64,000 nucleotides of DNA from CALODL01 sp942492115 (lineage in GTDB: Bacteria > Planctomycetota > Phycisphaerae > UBA1845 > CAIVHJ01), in the NCBI GenBank assembly GCA_942492115.1, contig CALODL010000010.1, positions 1-64,000 on the forward strand. The letters are read 5' to 3'. The notes beneath the pieces were generated by a model. The model ran no database searches. It was given only the letters and a program-made list of their open reading frames with translations, and was not told where the DNA came from. The position numbers were made by a program, and so were the translations under genes. Below are positions 17,931 to 26,855 of the stretch, piece by piece. The stretch's first letter is position 1. The number at the start of each line of letters is the position of its first letter.

Positions 17931-18296
17931 ATGAGTGAACATCTCCAAGTCGGACAGTACGGCGAAAACGCAGCCGCAGCGTATCTCGAGAGCCGCGGCT
18001 ACCGCATCGTGGCACGCAACTACCGTTGCCCGATCGGAGAGTTAGACATCGTTGCTGCGCGCGATGGCGTTCTGACATTCGTGGAGGTCAAAACGCGGGC
18101 CCACCCAGCCGCGTTGCCGGAGGAGTCCGTGCGGCTTGCCAAGCGACGGACACTGACCCGTCTGGCCCTCAGCTTCGTCAAACGTTACAAGCTCCACCAC
18201 CTGCCATGTCAGTTCGATGTGCTGGCGATCAACCGCCCCGGCAGTGGAACACAACACATCGAGCATTTCGAGAATGCTTTCGAGGCCTGCGACTGA
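17931..18296 (+). CDS. YraN/UPF0102-family nuclease-like protein
   Basis: 121 residues starting MSEHLQVGQYGENAAAAYL, the usual YraN opening. The restriction-endonuclease-like motif is present (GELDIVAARDGVLTFVEVKTR: E, D, E and K of the PD-(D/E)XK fold). The conserved SVRLAKRRTLTRLAL helix follows. The family is widespread and often sits near rplS/rnhB, as here, but its biological role is not settled. An in-frame ATG at 17898 would add 11 residues that do not fit the family. Confidence 0.85.
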   Translation: MSEHLQVGQYGENAAAAYLESRGYRIVARNYRCPIGELDIVAARDGVLTFVEVKTRAHPAALPEESVRLAKRRTLTRLALSFVKRYKLHHLPCQFDVLAINRPGSGTQHIEHFENAFEACD

Positions 18297-18376
18297 ACCG
18301 TACACGGGGCGGGGTGGGTCGATATCCGCTCCTCGGACGACTCCAACCCATCGCCGAATTGGAGTATGCTGCTCCG

Positions 18377-19153
18377 ATGGAGTTAATCGACACCCATTGT
18401 CACCTGACCTCGGATGCCCTCTATCCGACACTCAAATCGGTGTGGACCCGCGCCGTGACGGCCAGGGTCGGGACGATGATCACAGTCGCCACCCATGGAG
18501 CTGACGCCGGCAGGTGCATCGCCGTAGCCGACCATTACGACGGTGTCTTCGCAACCATTGGAGTCCATCCACACGAGGCCATTCACTGCACCGCAGGACA
18601 TCTGCGACGTCTTCAAGAATTGCGTCACAACGTCCACACGGTGGCCTGGGGCGAGATCGGACTCGATTATCATTACGATTTCTCGCCACGAAAGGTCCAG
18701 CACGACGTGTTTGCGGCACAACTGGGCCTCGCATACCACACGGGCCTCCCTGTCGTCATCCATTGCCGCGAAGCGGTCGACGATACGGTGGCCATGCTCG
18801 AACAGCACGGTTACGGCGGACGCGACGTGGTGTTCCACTGCTTCACGGGCACACCGGGAGAGGCCACACGCATTCGCAATGCCGGCTGGCGCCTGTCCTT
18901 TACGGGAGTGGTGACATTCAAGAACAGCACCGCCCTTCAGGGCATTGCCCGCGACTACCCGCTTGACGAACTGATGCTCGAAACCGATGCGCCCTATCTA
19001 ACACCGGTACCGCACCGCAACATCCGCCCCAATGAGCCGTCCATGCTCATCCACACGGCCCGGTTCCTCGCGCAGCTGAAGGGAATCACCGTCGAAGAAA
19101 TTGCTGAGCGCACCACTGCCAATGCACGGGCGTTCTTCAACCTGCCCACCTGA
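18377..19153 (+). CDS. TatD-family metal-dependent DNase/hydrolase
   Basis: 258 residues of TIM-barrel amidohydrolase type. The metal ligands are visible: DTHCHL at the N-terminus, GEIGLDYHYD, HCREA, HCFTG and ETDAPYLTP. TatD enzymes act as magnesium-dependent 3'-5' exonucleases and may also hydrolyse other substrates. It reads in the same direction as yraN, 80 bases downstream, and converges on the polyprenyl synthase gene. Confidence 0.93.
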   Translation: MELIDTHCHLTSDALYPTLKSVWTRAVTARVGTMITVATHGADAGRCIAVADHYDGVFATIGVHPHEAIHCTAGHLRRLQELRHNVHTVAWGEIGLDYHYDFSPRKVQHDVFAAQLGLAYHTGLPVVIHCREAVDDTVAMLEQHGYGGRDVVFHCFTGTPGEATRIRNAGWRLSFTGVVTFKNSTALQGIARDYPLDELMLETDAPYLTPVPHRNIRPNEPSMLIHTARFLAQLKGITVEEIAERTTANARAFFNLPT

Positions 19154-19174
19154 ACGGGGACCACATCGTGCGGT

Positions 19175-20149
19175 TTACAATCGGCGTTGCGTGATGAACT
19201 CGGCCATGCTTTGGAGGGCTTCGCGCGCTGGCGATGGCGGCAGCACACCCAATTGCTCGATGGCAGATTGAACTCGCTGGCAGGCCGCTTCACGGGCGTG
19301 TTCAATATGATCGCTCAGCTCGGCCACGACTTCGTCACGCGACGTCGAGCTGAGCCAGGTCTGTAGCTTGGGCCGTTCGGCGGGTGATGCCTGTGCCAGG
19401 AAGCTGATGACCGGCAACGTGGGCTTGCCCCGGGCCAGATCCAGGCCCAGCGACTTGCCGACCTCATCTTCGCTTCCCACCACATCGAGAACGTCATCGA
19501 CGATCTGGAAGGCAATCCCAGCATCCATTCCATAAGACTCCATCGCGCTCTGCACGCGGGGCTCGGCTCCCGCGTACCTGGCTCCAAGCAGACAGGCCGT
19601 GCTGGTCAAGGCTGCGGTCTTGCGGGAAACGATCGTCATGTAGTCTTCGACGGTCAAATCCCAGTTCATGCGATGACTGACCTGAAGAAGCTCACCCTCG
19701 CAAACGGTGTTGGTGCAGGATGCTATGGTCCGGGCGGCGTACTGCGAATCAAGGCTGCTGCACAAGTGGTAGGCATGACTGATAAGGTAGTCGCCGATCA
19801 AAACCGCCGTCTCGTTCGTGGTCATCGCACAGAGGGTTGGTAAATTGCGCCGAACGTCGGCCTCGTCCAGCACGTCATCGTGCACCAGAGTGGCCATGTG
19901 AACCATCTCGACGACCGCCGCGAGCGTGATATGTTCGCGGGTTACGCGGCCACAAGCCCGCGCGGACAGCAGCAGGAGGATTGGACGCATCATCTTGCCG
20001 CGGTAGCGGCGAATGTGATCGCAGAGTTCCTGAACAAAGTGCAGGTCCCCGCGGAGTTCCTCATCGAACAGTGCCTCGACCGCGCGTAGATCGTCTTCGA
20101 TCATTGCTGTCGCCTGGCTGAGCGCTTGGATGGCTGGAATCGAGCTCAT
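19175..20149 (-). CDS. Trans-polyprenyl diphosphate synthase
   Basis: 324 residues. The first aspartate-rich motif is DDVLD at residues 91-95 and the second is in FQIVDDVLDVVG; GKMMRPILLLLSA and the lysine/arginine substrate residues fit the long-chain (octaprenyl/heptaprenyl) synthase group. It condenses isopentenyl diphosphate onto farnesyl diphosphate to make the quinone side chain. Two alanines precede the first DDxxD-type motif at the chain-length positions, but chain length cannot be read safely. Transcribed alone on the minus strand. Confidence 0.9.
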   Translation of the reverse strand: MSSIPAIQALSQATAMIEDDLRAVEALFDEELRGDLHFVQELCDHIRRYRGKMMRPILLLLSARACGRVTREHITLAAVVEMVHMATLVHDDVLDEADVRRNLPTLCAMTTNETAVLIGDYLISHAYHLCSSLDSQYAARTIASCTNTVCEGELLQVSHRMNWDLTVEDYMTIVSRKTAALTSTACLLGARYAGAEPRVQSAMESYGMDAGIAFQIVDDVLDVVGSEDEVGKSLGLDLARGKPTLPVISFLAQASPAERPKLQTWLSSTSRDEVVAELSDHIEHAREAACQRVQSAIEQLGVLPPSPAREALQSMAEFITQRRL

Positions 20150-20362
20150 TCATCCTCCATCTGGACTGCCGGACGGACTCGGTCCAGTGTGTGTGGCATT
20201 CTAACGATCCGCCCCGTCGGTTTTCCAACGCTTTCAAAAGATTTGAAAGTCTTGGACTACAACAGTTAACGGCCCACTGTGCCCCCTTCAAATCAGGGCG
20301 ACTGTTTATAAGGTGGCGGTCGATAAACAGGGGGTAGATTGGTGGCTCAGGAGGAGCCGTTA

Positions 20363-20563
20363 GTGACTCAAATCGTGTGCATCGTGGCAACGCTGACTTG
20401 CGTAGCGGCAATCGCCGGCTCATCCGGGGCACTGCTTCGCGAGACCTCCTGTCGACCTTGCAATTGTCTCATTCGCCGTGATGCCCGGGCTGCCCCCAGT
20501 GTGGCACGTATCGGCGTCACGACTCGCTCGTTCAACAGGAGATCTGACGATGGCGATCTATGA
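20363..20563 (+). CDS. Possible small hydrophobic Cys-containing protein upstream of the SPFH pair
   Basis: A 66-residue frame starting at GTG 20363 with a very strong ribosome site (AGGAGGAG, six bases upstream). The N-terminus is hydrophobic (MTQIVCIVATLTCVAAIAG), followed by a Cys-rich stretch (TSCRPCNC) and a basic tail. It overlaps the start of the next gene by 14 bases. No family is recognised; the ribosome site and position are the only support. Confidence 0.35.
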   Translation: MTQIVCIVATLTCVAAIAGSSGALLRETSCRPCNCLIRRDARAAPSVARIGVTTRSFNRRSDDGDL

Positions 20564-22139
20564 TTCCGATGGTGATCGCGGCCCATCGCCCCAGCGGCTG
20601 CCAGGAGCCAGGTTGGCCGGCGTCATCGGGACGCTGCTCAGTATCGTGGTGGGCATTCTGGCGCTGTATTGGTTCGTCTTCCGCATCGAGGTGCGCGAAG
20701 GCGAAGTACTGGTGCTGGTCAACAAGACCGGTCGGCGCCTTCCCGCCGAACTGGCCACCGATTATGGCGACCAGGTTGTACTCTACCCCGACCTCGTCGC
20801 TGCGCTCGCAGAGCACAGCGGCATGACGCCTGAAAAGGTCCTCGATTCCTACAAAGGGATTCGATACGATCCGCTGCCCACTACACGATATTTCTTCAAC
20901 CCATATTCCTACAAACGCGTACGTATGCCGATGACCGAAATCGGTCAGGACGAGGTTGGCGTGCTCATCAGACGCTACGGCAAGCCATTGCCCAGTCCGA
21001 AGACCGTCGCGACCGCCGCGGACGAACGCGGGCCTGTCGCCCAATTCATCGAACAAGGCTATTGGCCTGTCAATCTTCTGGCCTACGAAGTCCAGAAGTT
21101 CCCCGTCATGCAGATTCCGGAGGGACACGCGGGTGTGGTCACACTTCTGAGCGGCAGTGACCCGGAGACTCACAATACATATACCGTCGCACCGGGTGAA
21201 AAGGGGGTCCAGCGCACAACGCTGCCACCGGGACGTGTGCCATACAATCCGTACCTTCGAAAAATAGAGATCGTCGATATTCGCAGCCACAAGTACGACA
21301 TGCTCGACGAGGATGCCATTCGCTTTCCGTCCAACGACGGTTTCACGATCACGCTCGAAGGTACCATCGAATGGGCCATCATGCCTGACCAGGTTGCAGA
21401 AGTGACCGTGGCATACGGTGACGAGCAGGACATTCTCAACAAGGTTATCCTGCCCAATGCCCGCAGCATCTCACGCATCCAGGGTTCGAAACTCAAGGCC
21501 CGCGAGTTCATCAGCGGCAAACTGCGGCAGCAGTTCCAGGAGCGCCTGCTCGCCGAACTGCGTGGTGAGTGCCGCCAGCAGGGCATCAACATCAAGGCAG
21601 CCCTCGTCCGTGAGATTCAGCCCCCCTCGGAAATTGCCGGCCTCATTAGCCACCGCGAACAGGCCGACCAGGAGATCGAGCGGTCGACCAACCAGATGGA
21701 AGAGGCGAAGGCCGAAGTCATGCTGGTCGAGCAACGCGAGCTGCAATCACGCAATCGTGATTTGGGCAACGCCCGCCGCGATGTCGTTGGCTTGATCAAG
21801 AAGGCTGAACAGCGCCAGACGGTTGCTGTCACACAGGCCAATCGTGAGCTCGAGGTCAGTCGACTCCACCTCGAAGCCGCCGAAAAGGAAGCCGCGGCGT
21901 TGCGTTCGCGCGGCCAGGCGGAGGCCAACGTCGTGCTGTTCGAGTACCAGGCCAGAGCGGAACCACTCGAGTCTGCTGTCGCAGCCTTTGGCGGCGGAGA
22001 GGCCTATGCCCAGTTGTTTTTCCTTGAAAAAATCGCACCTTCGATTCAAACCATCCTGACCAACACCGACGGGAACTTCGCGGAGATCTTCAAGCAGTTC
22101 CAGTCATTCCCGGCCTCAACACCGACCGGAGGTGAATAG
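20550..22139 (+). CDS. Large SPFH/prohibitin-domain membrane protein, first of a tandem pair
   Basis: 529 residues. AGGAGA seven bases before the ATG at 20550 sets the start. One N-terminal transmembrane helix (about 22-45, VIGTLLSIVVGILALYWFVF) is followed by a beta-rich SPFH region (EVREGEVLVLVNKTG, IPEGHAGVVTLLSG, GFTITLEGTIEWAI) and a long charged coiled coil (about 390-490, rich in Glu, Gln, Arg) with a C-terminal oligomerisation end. SPFH proteins form membrane-bound cages or microdomain scaffolds. It is followed two bases later by a second SPFH gene. Not a standard HflK/HflC pair: both proteins are longer and share duplicated GVVT-type beta modules. Confidence 0.8.
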   Translation: MAIYDSDGDRGPSPQRLPGARLAGVIGTLLSIVVGILALYWFVFRIEVREGEVLVLVNKTGRRLPAELATDYGDQVVLYPDLVAALAEHSGMTPEKVLDSYKGIRYDPLPTTRYFFNPYSYKRVRMPMTEIGQDEVGVLIRRYGKPLPSPKTVATAADERGPVAQFIEQGYWPVNLLAYEVQKFPVMQIPEGHAGVVTLLSGSDPETHNTYTVAPGEKGVQRTTLPPGRVPYNPYLRKIEIVDIRSHKYDMLDEDAIRFPSNDGFTITLEGTIEWAIMPDQVAEVTVAYGDEQDILNKVILPNARSISRIQGSKLKAREFISGKLRQQFQERLLAELRGECRQQGINIKAALVREIQPPSEIAGLISHREQADQEIERSTNQMEEAKAEVMLVEQRELQSRNRDLGNARRDVVGLIKKAEQRQTVAVTQANRELEVSRLHLEAAEKEAAALRSRGQAEANVVLFEYQARAEPLESAVAAFGGGEAYAQLFFLEKIAPSIQTILTNTDGNFAEIFKQFQSFPASTPTGGE

Positions 22140-22141
22140 CC

Positions 22142-23836
22142 ATGAAGAAACTCATTCCCATCCTTTTCGTTGCCGCGCTCGGCAGCGTAGGAGCCATCAG
22201 TGCCCTGGTGTGGACGACATGCCGTATCTACGTTCCCGTTGACCAGTGCGCTGTCCTGACCCGCAAGACAGGAGAGCGGTTGCCGACTGGCCAGATCGTG
22301 GCCACTGAGCCACACCAGAAAGGCATCCAGATGGAAGTTCTCGGGCCAGGCAGGCATTTCTACGACCCCATCCGCTGGGAATGGCGCCTCGAACCACTGA
22401 CGGTCATTCCAGCCGGTGCCCCCAAGACCTGGCAGTGGATCCACTCGCTCGACGCCCGGCAACGCGACGAGCTCCGAGCGGGAACTTTCAAGTTCAAGGG
22501 CGAGTTCCCCGAGATTGGTGTGGTTACGCGCAAGGTTGGCAGTGCCCCACCGTCATCGAGCGATGACAGCGATGACGGACAGACGATCGTATCCATGGAT
22601 TCGGGCCATCGTGGTATTCTCCGCGAGGTCCTGACACCGGGAACATACAAACTCAATCCCTATGTCTACGATGTCCAACTTCACCCGGCAACAGTTATTC
22701 CTGCGGGGTTCGTCGGCGTGGTCACCAATCTCGTCGGACATACCCCGGGGCGCTCGGCAACCCCCAGCGCTGACGCCGAACCGTCGCCTTACGAAGTCCG
22801 CCCTCTGGCGCTCCCCGGAGAGCGTGGAACGTTGCGTAATGTCCTGCAACCGGGCGTGTATTTCATCAACCCCAAGATACAGAAAGTCACCCTCATCGAA
22901 ATCGGATACAACGAGTACTCCGAACTCGGGACCAAGGCGACCGAGGACCCCATTAGTTTCCCGTCCGATACCGGTTACATGATCCAGGTCGGCGTCACGG
23001 TCGTCTGGGGCATCGATCCGCAGCATGCCGCGGAGGTCATCAACGAATTCGGTAACATCGATCGTGTACTCGATAAGGTCATCAAGCCACAATTACGTTC
23101 GATCTGTCGCAACATCGGGTCGACTTATGCCGCGCGCGATTTCATTCAGGGCGAAAAACGGGAGATGTTCCAGAAGGATCTGACCGACGAAATGCGGCGG
23201 GTCTGTGGCTCGAAGAACGTCGATATTCTCCTGGCGCTGGTTCGCGAAATAGAGGTGTTGTCCCCCGACCGTGGCGGCGAGGTCACCGAGGACTTGCGGC
23301 GCACGATACAGGAGAGTTTCGTAGCTGTTGAGAACCGCCTGACCAAGGAAAAGCAAACCGAAGCTGCAACGGTTCGCGCCCAACTCGAAGAAACACAGAA
23401 GAAGATCGATATTGCCCGCGAGAACATCCAGGCAGAAACGCGCCTGCAGGTGGCCGGAATCGGCGCGGAGGGCGAGAAATCCTCGGCAGAAATCGACGCT
23501 CATACGGCCCTCGAAGTGGCCGGAATACAGCAGCAAGTTGCCCAATTGGATGCCCAGCGCACCGAGATCCTCGGACAAGCGAACGCCGATGTCACCAAGA
23601 TGAAGAAAGGCGCCGAGGCCGAAGGATACGCCATGCTGGTGAATGCTCTGGGCAGCCCGAAGGCGTACAACCTGTACACCTTCGCGCAGAACTTCGAACC
23701 GCAATCGATTCAGATGTTCTACGCGGGCGACGGCACCTTGTGGACCGATCTCAAACGCTTCGAAGATGTCGGCGCCGCCAGGCTCATGGAACAGACCTCT
23801 CAACCGGCCCCTCGGCTTCCGCGAAACGGCGAGTGA
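22142..23836 (+). CDS. Large SPFH/prohibitin-domain membrane protein, second of a tandem pair
   Basis: 564 residues starting MKKLIPILFVAALGSVGA, with one N-terminal membrane helix. GGAGG lies upstream, inside the previous gene's end. The beta module seen as EIGVVTRKVGS recurs as IPAGFVGVVTNLVG. The canonical SPFH core follows (PISFPSDTGYMIQVGVTVVW, then ARDFIQGEKREMF and VDILLALVREIEV). A long Gln/Glu/Ala coiled coil at about 400-500 and a conserved tail (LVNALGSPKAYNLYTFAQNF) complete it. The pair is probably a hetero-oligomer in the cell envelope; its job is unknown. Confidence 0.8.
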   Translation: MKKLIPILFVAALGSVGAISALVWTTCRIYVPVDQCAVLTRKTGERLPTGQIVATEPHQKGIQMEVLGPGRHFYDPIRWEWRLEPLTVIPAGAPKTWQWIHSLDARQRDELRAGTFKFKGEFPEIGVVTRKVGSAPPSSSDDSDDGQTIVSMDSGHRGILREVLTPGTYKLNPYVYDVQLHPATVIPAGFVGVVTNLVGHTPGRSATPSADAEPSPYEVRPLALPGERGTLRNVLQPGVYFINPKIQKVTLIEIGYNEYSELGTKATEDPISFPSDTGYMIQVGVTVVWGIDPQHAAEVINEFGNIDRVLDKVIKPQLRSICRNIGSTYAARDFIQGEKREMFQKDLTDEMRRVCGSKNVDILLALVREIEVLSPDRGGEVTEDLRRTIQESFVAVENRLTKEKQTEAATVRAQLEETQKKIDIARENIQAETRLQVAGIGAEGEKSSAEIDAHTALEVAGIQQQVAQLDAQRTEILGQANADVTKMKKGAEAEGYAMLVNALGSPKAYNLYTFAQNFEPQSIQMFYAGDGTLWTDLKRFEDVGAARLMEQTSQPAPRLPRNGE

Positions 23837-23849
23837 TCCCCTGTACACA

Positions 23850-23883
23850 CGGCGCGCTCCGACGACGACCCCGGAGCGCGCCG
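23850..23883. other. Perfect 12-bp inverted repeat between convergent genes
   Basis: CGGCGCGCTCCG (23850-23861) and CGGAGCGCGCCG (23872-23883) with a 10-base loop. No T-run follows on either strand, so it is not a classic intrinsic terminator, but its place between convergent genes suggests transcript end protection or termination. Confidence 0.55.
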
Positions 23884-23975
23884 GCTACCCCTGCGGCAAT
23901 AGCTTTGCGGATCCCGCGACAGAACAACGACGTCAACATCAGGGGGGAGGGGTGCTACGCCATCGCCTCATTCAA

Positions 23976-25382
23976 TTAATGAACCGCCCCAACACCGAAC
24001 ATGTCCGCGACATCCTGGTAGGTTTCCGAAAGAGTTGGATGCGGGTGGATGGTCGCAGCGATGTCTTCAGCAACGGCGCCCATCTCGATGGCGACGGCGG
24101 CTTCGGCGATCATTTCACCGGCGTGCGGCCCGGTGATGCCCACACCGATCAAGCGTTGGCTGTCGGCGTCGACGATGATCTTGGTCAGACCGTCAGGGCG
24201 ACCAAGAGACACGGCGCGACCGCTGCCGCCCCACGGCATCTTCTTGACCTTGATGTTGAGTCCTTGAGCCTTGGCCTCGTTCTCGGTCAAGCCGGCCCAC
24301 GCCACCTCGGGATCAGTGAACACAACCGCAGGAATGACGACGTTGTCGAACTCGGCGTTACCGCCGGCAATGACGTCCGCGGCGACCTTGCCTTCACGGA
24401 TGGCTTTGTGGGCGAGCATCGGGTTACCGATGGCGTCGCCGATGGCGAAGATGCGCTTGTCTGCAGTACGCATCTGGCTGTCGACCTGGATGAAGCCGCG
24501 CTCGTCGACGACCACGGCGGTCTTGTCGAGACCGAGCTCATCCGTGTTCGGGCGCCGCCCGACACTCACCAGGATGCGATCGAACTTCGTCGTCGGAGGC
24601 GGGCTCTTGCCGTCGTATTCGACTGTGACGGCCTTGCCCGCATCGCTCACTTTGGTCACTTTGGTGCCAAGGTGAATCCCACCGGTGAACATATCCTTGA
24701 GTCGCTTGCCCAGTGGGCGCGCAAGGTCCGAATCGAGACCGGCCAGAATGCTGTCCATCATCTCGACGACCGTGACCCGACTACCGAGCGCGGCGTAGAC
24801 CTGGCCCAGCTCGAGACCGATGTAGCCCCCGCCGATGACGAGCAGATCGGCCGGGATGTCCTCGAGCTCCAGGGCACCCGTAGAGTCCATGACCCGCGGG
24901 CTGTCGATGCTCACCCCGGGAATGGCCACGGGACGACTGCCCGTGGCGATGATCGCACGACGGAACTTGATGCGGTCGACATCGCTATCGTGCAAGCGCA
25001 TTTGCTTGCCGCTCTCGAACACAGCGCGGCCCTTGATGACGTCGATCTTGGCATTCTTGCACAAAGTCGCTACGCCACCACTGAGGCGCTCGATGACACC
25101 GGTCTTGTAAGCCCGCATGCGCTCGAGGTCGATCTTGGGCTTGCCAAAGCTCACACCTTTGTCGGCGGCGGTTTCAGCATCGTGAATCAGGGCTCCGATG
25201 TGCAGGAATGTCTTTGATGGAATACAGCCGACACGCAGGCAAACGCCGCCCAGCTGAGGATTGTCCTCGATGAGGGTCACCTTCTGGCCTTGGGCGGCCG
25301 CGCGCAATGCGGCAGTGTAGCCTCCGGGACCACCGCCGATGACGACCTGATCCGACTCTTGAGTGAATTCACCTACGACCAT
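23976..25382 (-). CDS. lpdA: Dihydrolipoyl dehydrogenase (E3)
   Basis: 468 residues. The FAD site is GGGPGGYTAALRAA, the redox disulfide is in GGVCLRVGCIPSKT, the NAD site is VIGGGYIGLELGQVYAALG, and the C-terminal catalytic His-Glu pair lies in HPHPTLSET. It reoxidises the dihydrolipoyl group of the E2 subunit with NAD+. It is the last gene of an E1alpha-E1beta-E2-E3 operon on the minus strand and lies 118 bases after E2. Confidence 0.95.
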   Translation of the reverse strand: MVVGEFTQESDQVVIGGGPGGYTAALRAAAQGQKVTLIEDNPQLGGVCLRVGCIPSKTFLHIGALIHDAETAADKGVSFGKPKIDLERMRAYKTGVIERLSGGVATLCKNAKIDVIKGRAVFESGKQMRLHDSDVDRIKFRRAIIATGSRPVAIPGVSIDSPRVMDSTGALELEDIPADLLVIGGGYIGLELGQVYAALGSRVTVVEMMDSILAGLDSDLARPLGKRLKDMFTGGIHLGTKVTKVSDAGKAVTVEYDGKSPPPTTKFDRILVSVGRRPNTDELGLDKTAVVVDERGFIQVDSQMRTADKRIFAIGDAIGNPMLAHKAIREGKVAADVIAGGNAEFDNVVIPAVVFTDPEVAWAGLTENEAKAQGLNIKVKKMPWGGSGRAVSLGRPDGLTKIIVDADSQRLIGVGITGPHAGEMIAEAAVAIEMGAVAEDIAATIHPHPTLSETYQDVADMFGVGAVH

Positions 25383-25500
25383 CAGCGTGACCCCTGCCGT
25401 TTCTCAACATATTCCGTGTGGTGTCCATGAGCGTGTTGCCCGAATCGCACGAGGGCTTGCTCGACGACGCTGCGCGCCACCGCTGAGCGCCCACGCGGCA

Positions 25501-26790
25501 TTAGTCCTCGAGCAGCAACCGACCAGGCACCTCGAGATAACCCATCACTTCAGAGCAAAAACGTGCTGCGTCGGCGCCGTCGATGACCCGGTGGTCGAAT
25601 GACATGTTCATGGGCAGCATATAGCGGGCGACAATTTCGCCGTTGCGCACAACCGGCTTCATGTCTGCCTTGCCGAGTCCGAGGATTGCGACCTCGGGAT
25701 AGTTGATGATCGGCGTCGAGACCAATCCGCCAAGCGACCCGATATTGGTCAGCGTGAACGTGCCGCCTCGAAGGTCTTCGATTGCAAAGTTGCCCTCGCG
25801 GGCCCGTTCGCCAAGCTGGGTCAACTCGCCAGCCAACTCGCGAATCGACTTGCGGTCGACGTCACGAATCACAGGAACGATCAAACCGCGCGGCGTGTCC
25901 ACGGCTATGCCAAAATTGAAGTATTCTTTGTAAATGATCTCGTTGGCCTTGTGATCGAAGCTCGCATTGAACACCGGGTAGTGCCGCATGGCCGCACAGC
26001 AGGCCTTGAGGACGAACGGCAACAGCGTCAACTTGGGATCATTTTCGGAGCGGCGGGAATTGTGATCCTTACGCAGCTGATCGAGCATGGTGATGTCGGC
26101 CATGTCGTGATGCGTAACGTGGACATTGATCGCTTCCGAACGGACCATCTGATTCGAAATGGCCTTGCGAATCTGCGGAATCGCCTCGCGGCGAATCGAT
26201 CCCCATTTGGTGAAGTCGGGTAGATCGCTATCTGGAGGCATGGACACCGTCGACGGAGTTGAAACCGCGGCTGCCGCGGCTGGTCGCGTGGCCGCGCTGG
26301 CGCTTCCACCGGTGCCGTCGAGATCGCCGCGTGTAATCCGACCGCCCGGACCGGAGCCCTGGATCGTGGCCAGGTCGATCCCGCGTTCCTTGGCCAGTCG
26401 CCGCACGACCGGAGAGGCCGCGACTCTGGCGGGCGTGCCCGATCGAGCTGGAGACGTCGCGGCAGGCGCCGCGGCAACTGTCGTTGGCGCGGGCGCCGCA
26501 GCTGGCGGCGAGGCCGGCGCTGACCGAGCGGGGGCCGGCGCTGCAGCGGCCGCCCCATCGCCGAACGTGACCAGCACGGCGCCAACATTGACCGTCTGCC
26601 CCGCGTCGACATGGATCTTGCCGATTTTGCCGGAATGTGGCGAAGGAATCTCGACCGCCGCCTTGTCGGTCTCGACCTCCATCAGTGGCTGGTCCTCTGA
26701 GACCGAGTCACCTTCTTTGACCAGGATCTGAATGATCTGCGCTTCGTGGATTCCTTCACCCAGATCGGGAAGGAGAAATTCTTCTGCCAT
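25501..26790 (-). CDS. 2-oxoacid dehydrogenase E2, dihydrolipoyl acyltransferase
   Basis: 429 residues from the ATG at 26790. A single N-terminal lipoyl domain carries the lipoylated Lys in EVETDKAAVEIPSP. An Ala/Pro-rich flexible linker leads to the E1/E3-binding domain (ASPVVRRLAKERGIDLATI, GSGPGGRITRGDL). The catalytic domain ends with FDHRVIDGADAARF, which has the active-site His. It forms the complex core and moves the acyl group to CoA. Subunit type (separate E1alpha and E1beta) fits either pyruvate or branched-chain 2-oxoacids. Confidence 0.93.
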   Translation of the reverse strand: MAEEFLLPDLGEGIHEAQIIQILVKEGDSVSEDQPLMEVETDKAAVEIPSPHSGKIGKIHVDAGQTVNVGAVLVTFGDGAAAAAPAPARSAPASPPAAAPAPTTVAAAPAATSPARSGTPARVAASPVVRRLAKERGIDLATIQGSGPGGRITRGDLDGTGGSASAATRPAAAAAVSTPSTVSMPPDSDLPDFTKWGSIRREAIPQIRKAISNQMVRSEAINVHVTHHDMADITMLDQLRKDHNSRRSENDPKLTLLPFVLKACCAAMRHYPVFNASFDHKANEIIYKEYFNFGIAVDTPRGLIVPVIRDVDRKSIRELAGELTQLGERAREGNFAIEDLRGGTFTLTNIGSLGGLVSTPIINYPEVAILGLGKADMKPVVRNGEIVARYMLPMNMSFDHRVIDGADAARFCSEVMGYLEVPGRLLLED

Positions 26791-26855
26791 GATTCGTTTC
26801 CGAGACTCTAAGTTCGAGTTCGTCAGCGCCTGCGTCCGTGCACACACCAACTGGA

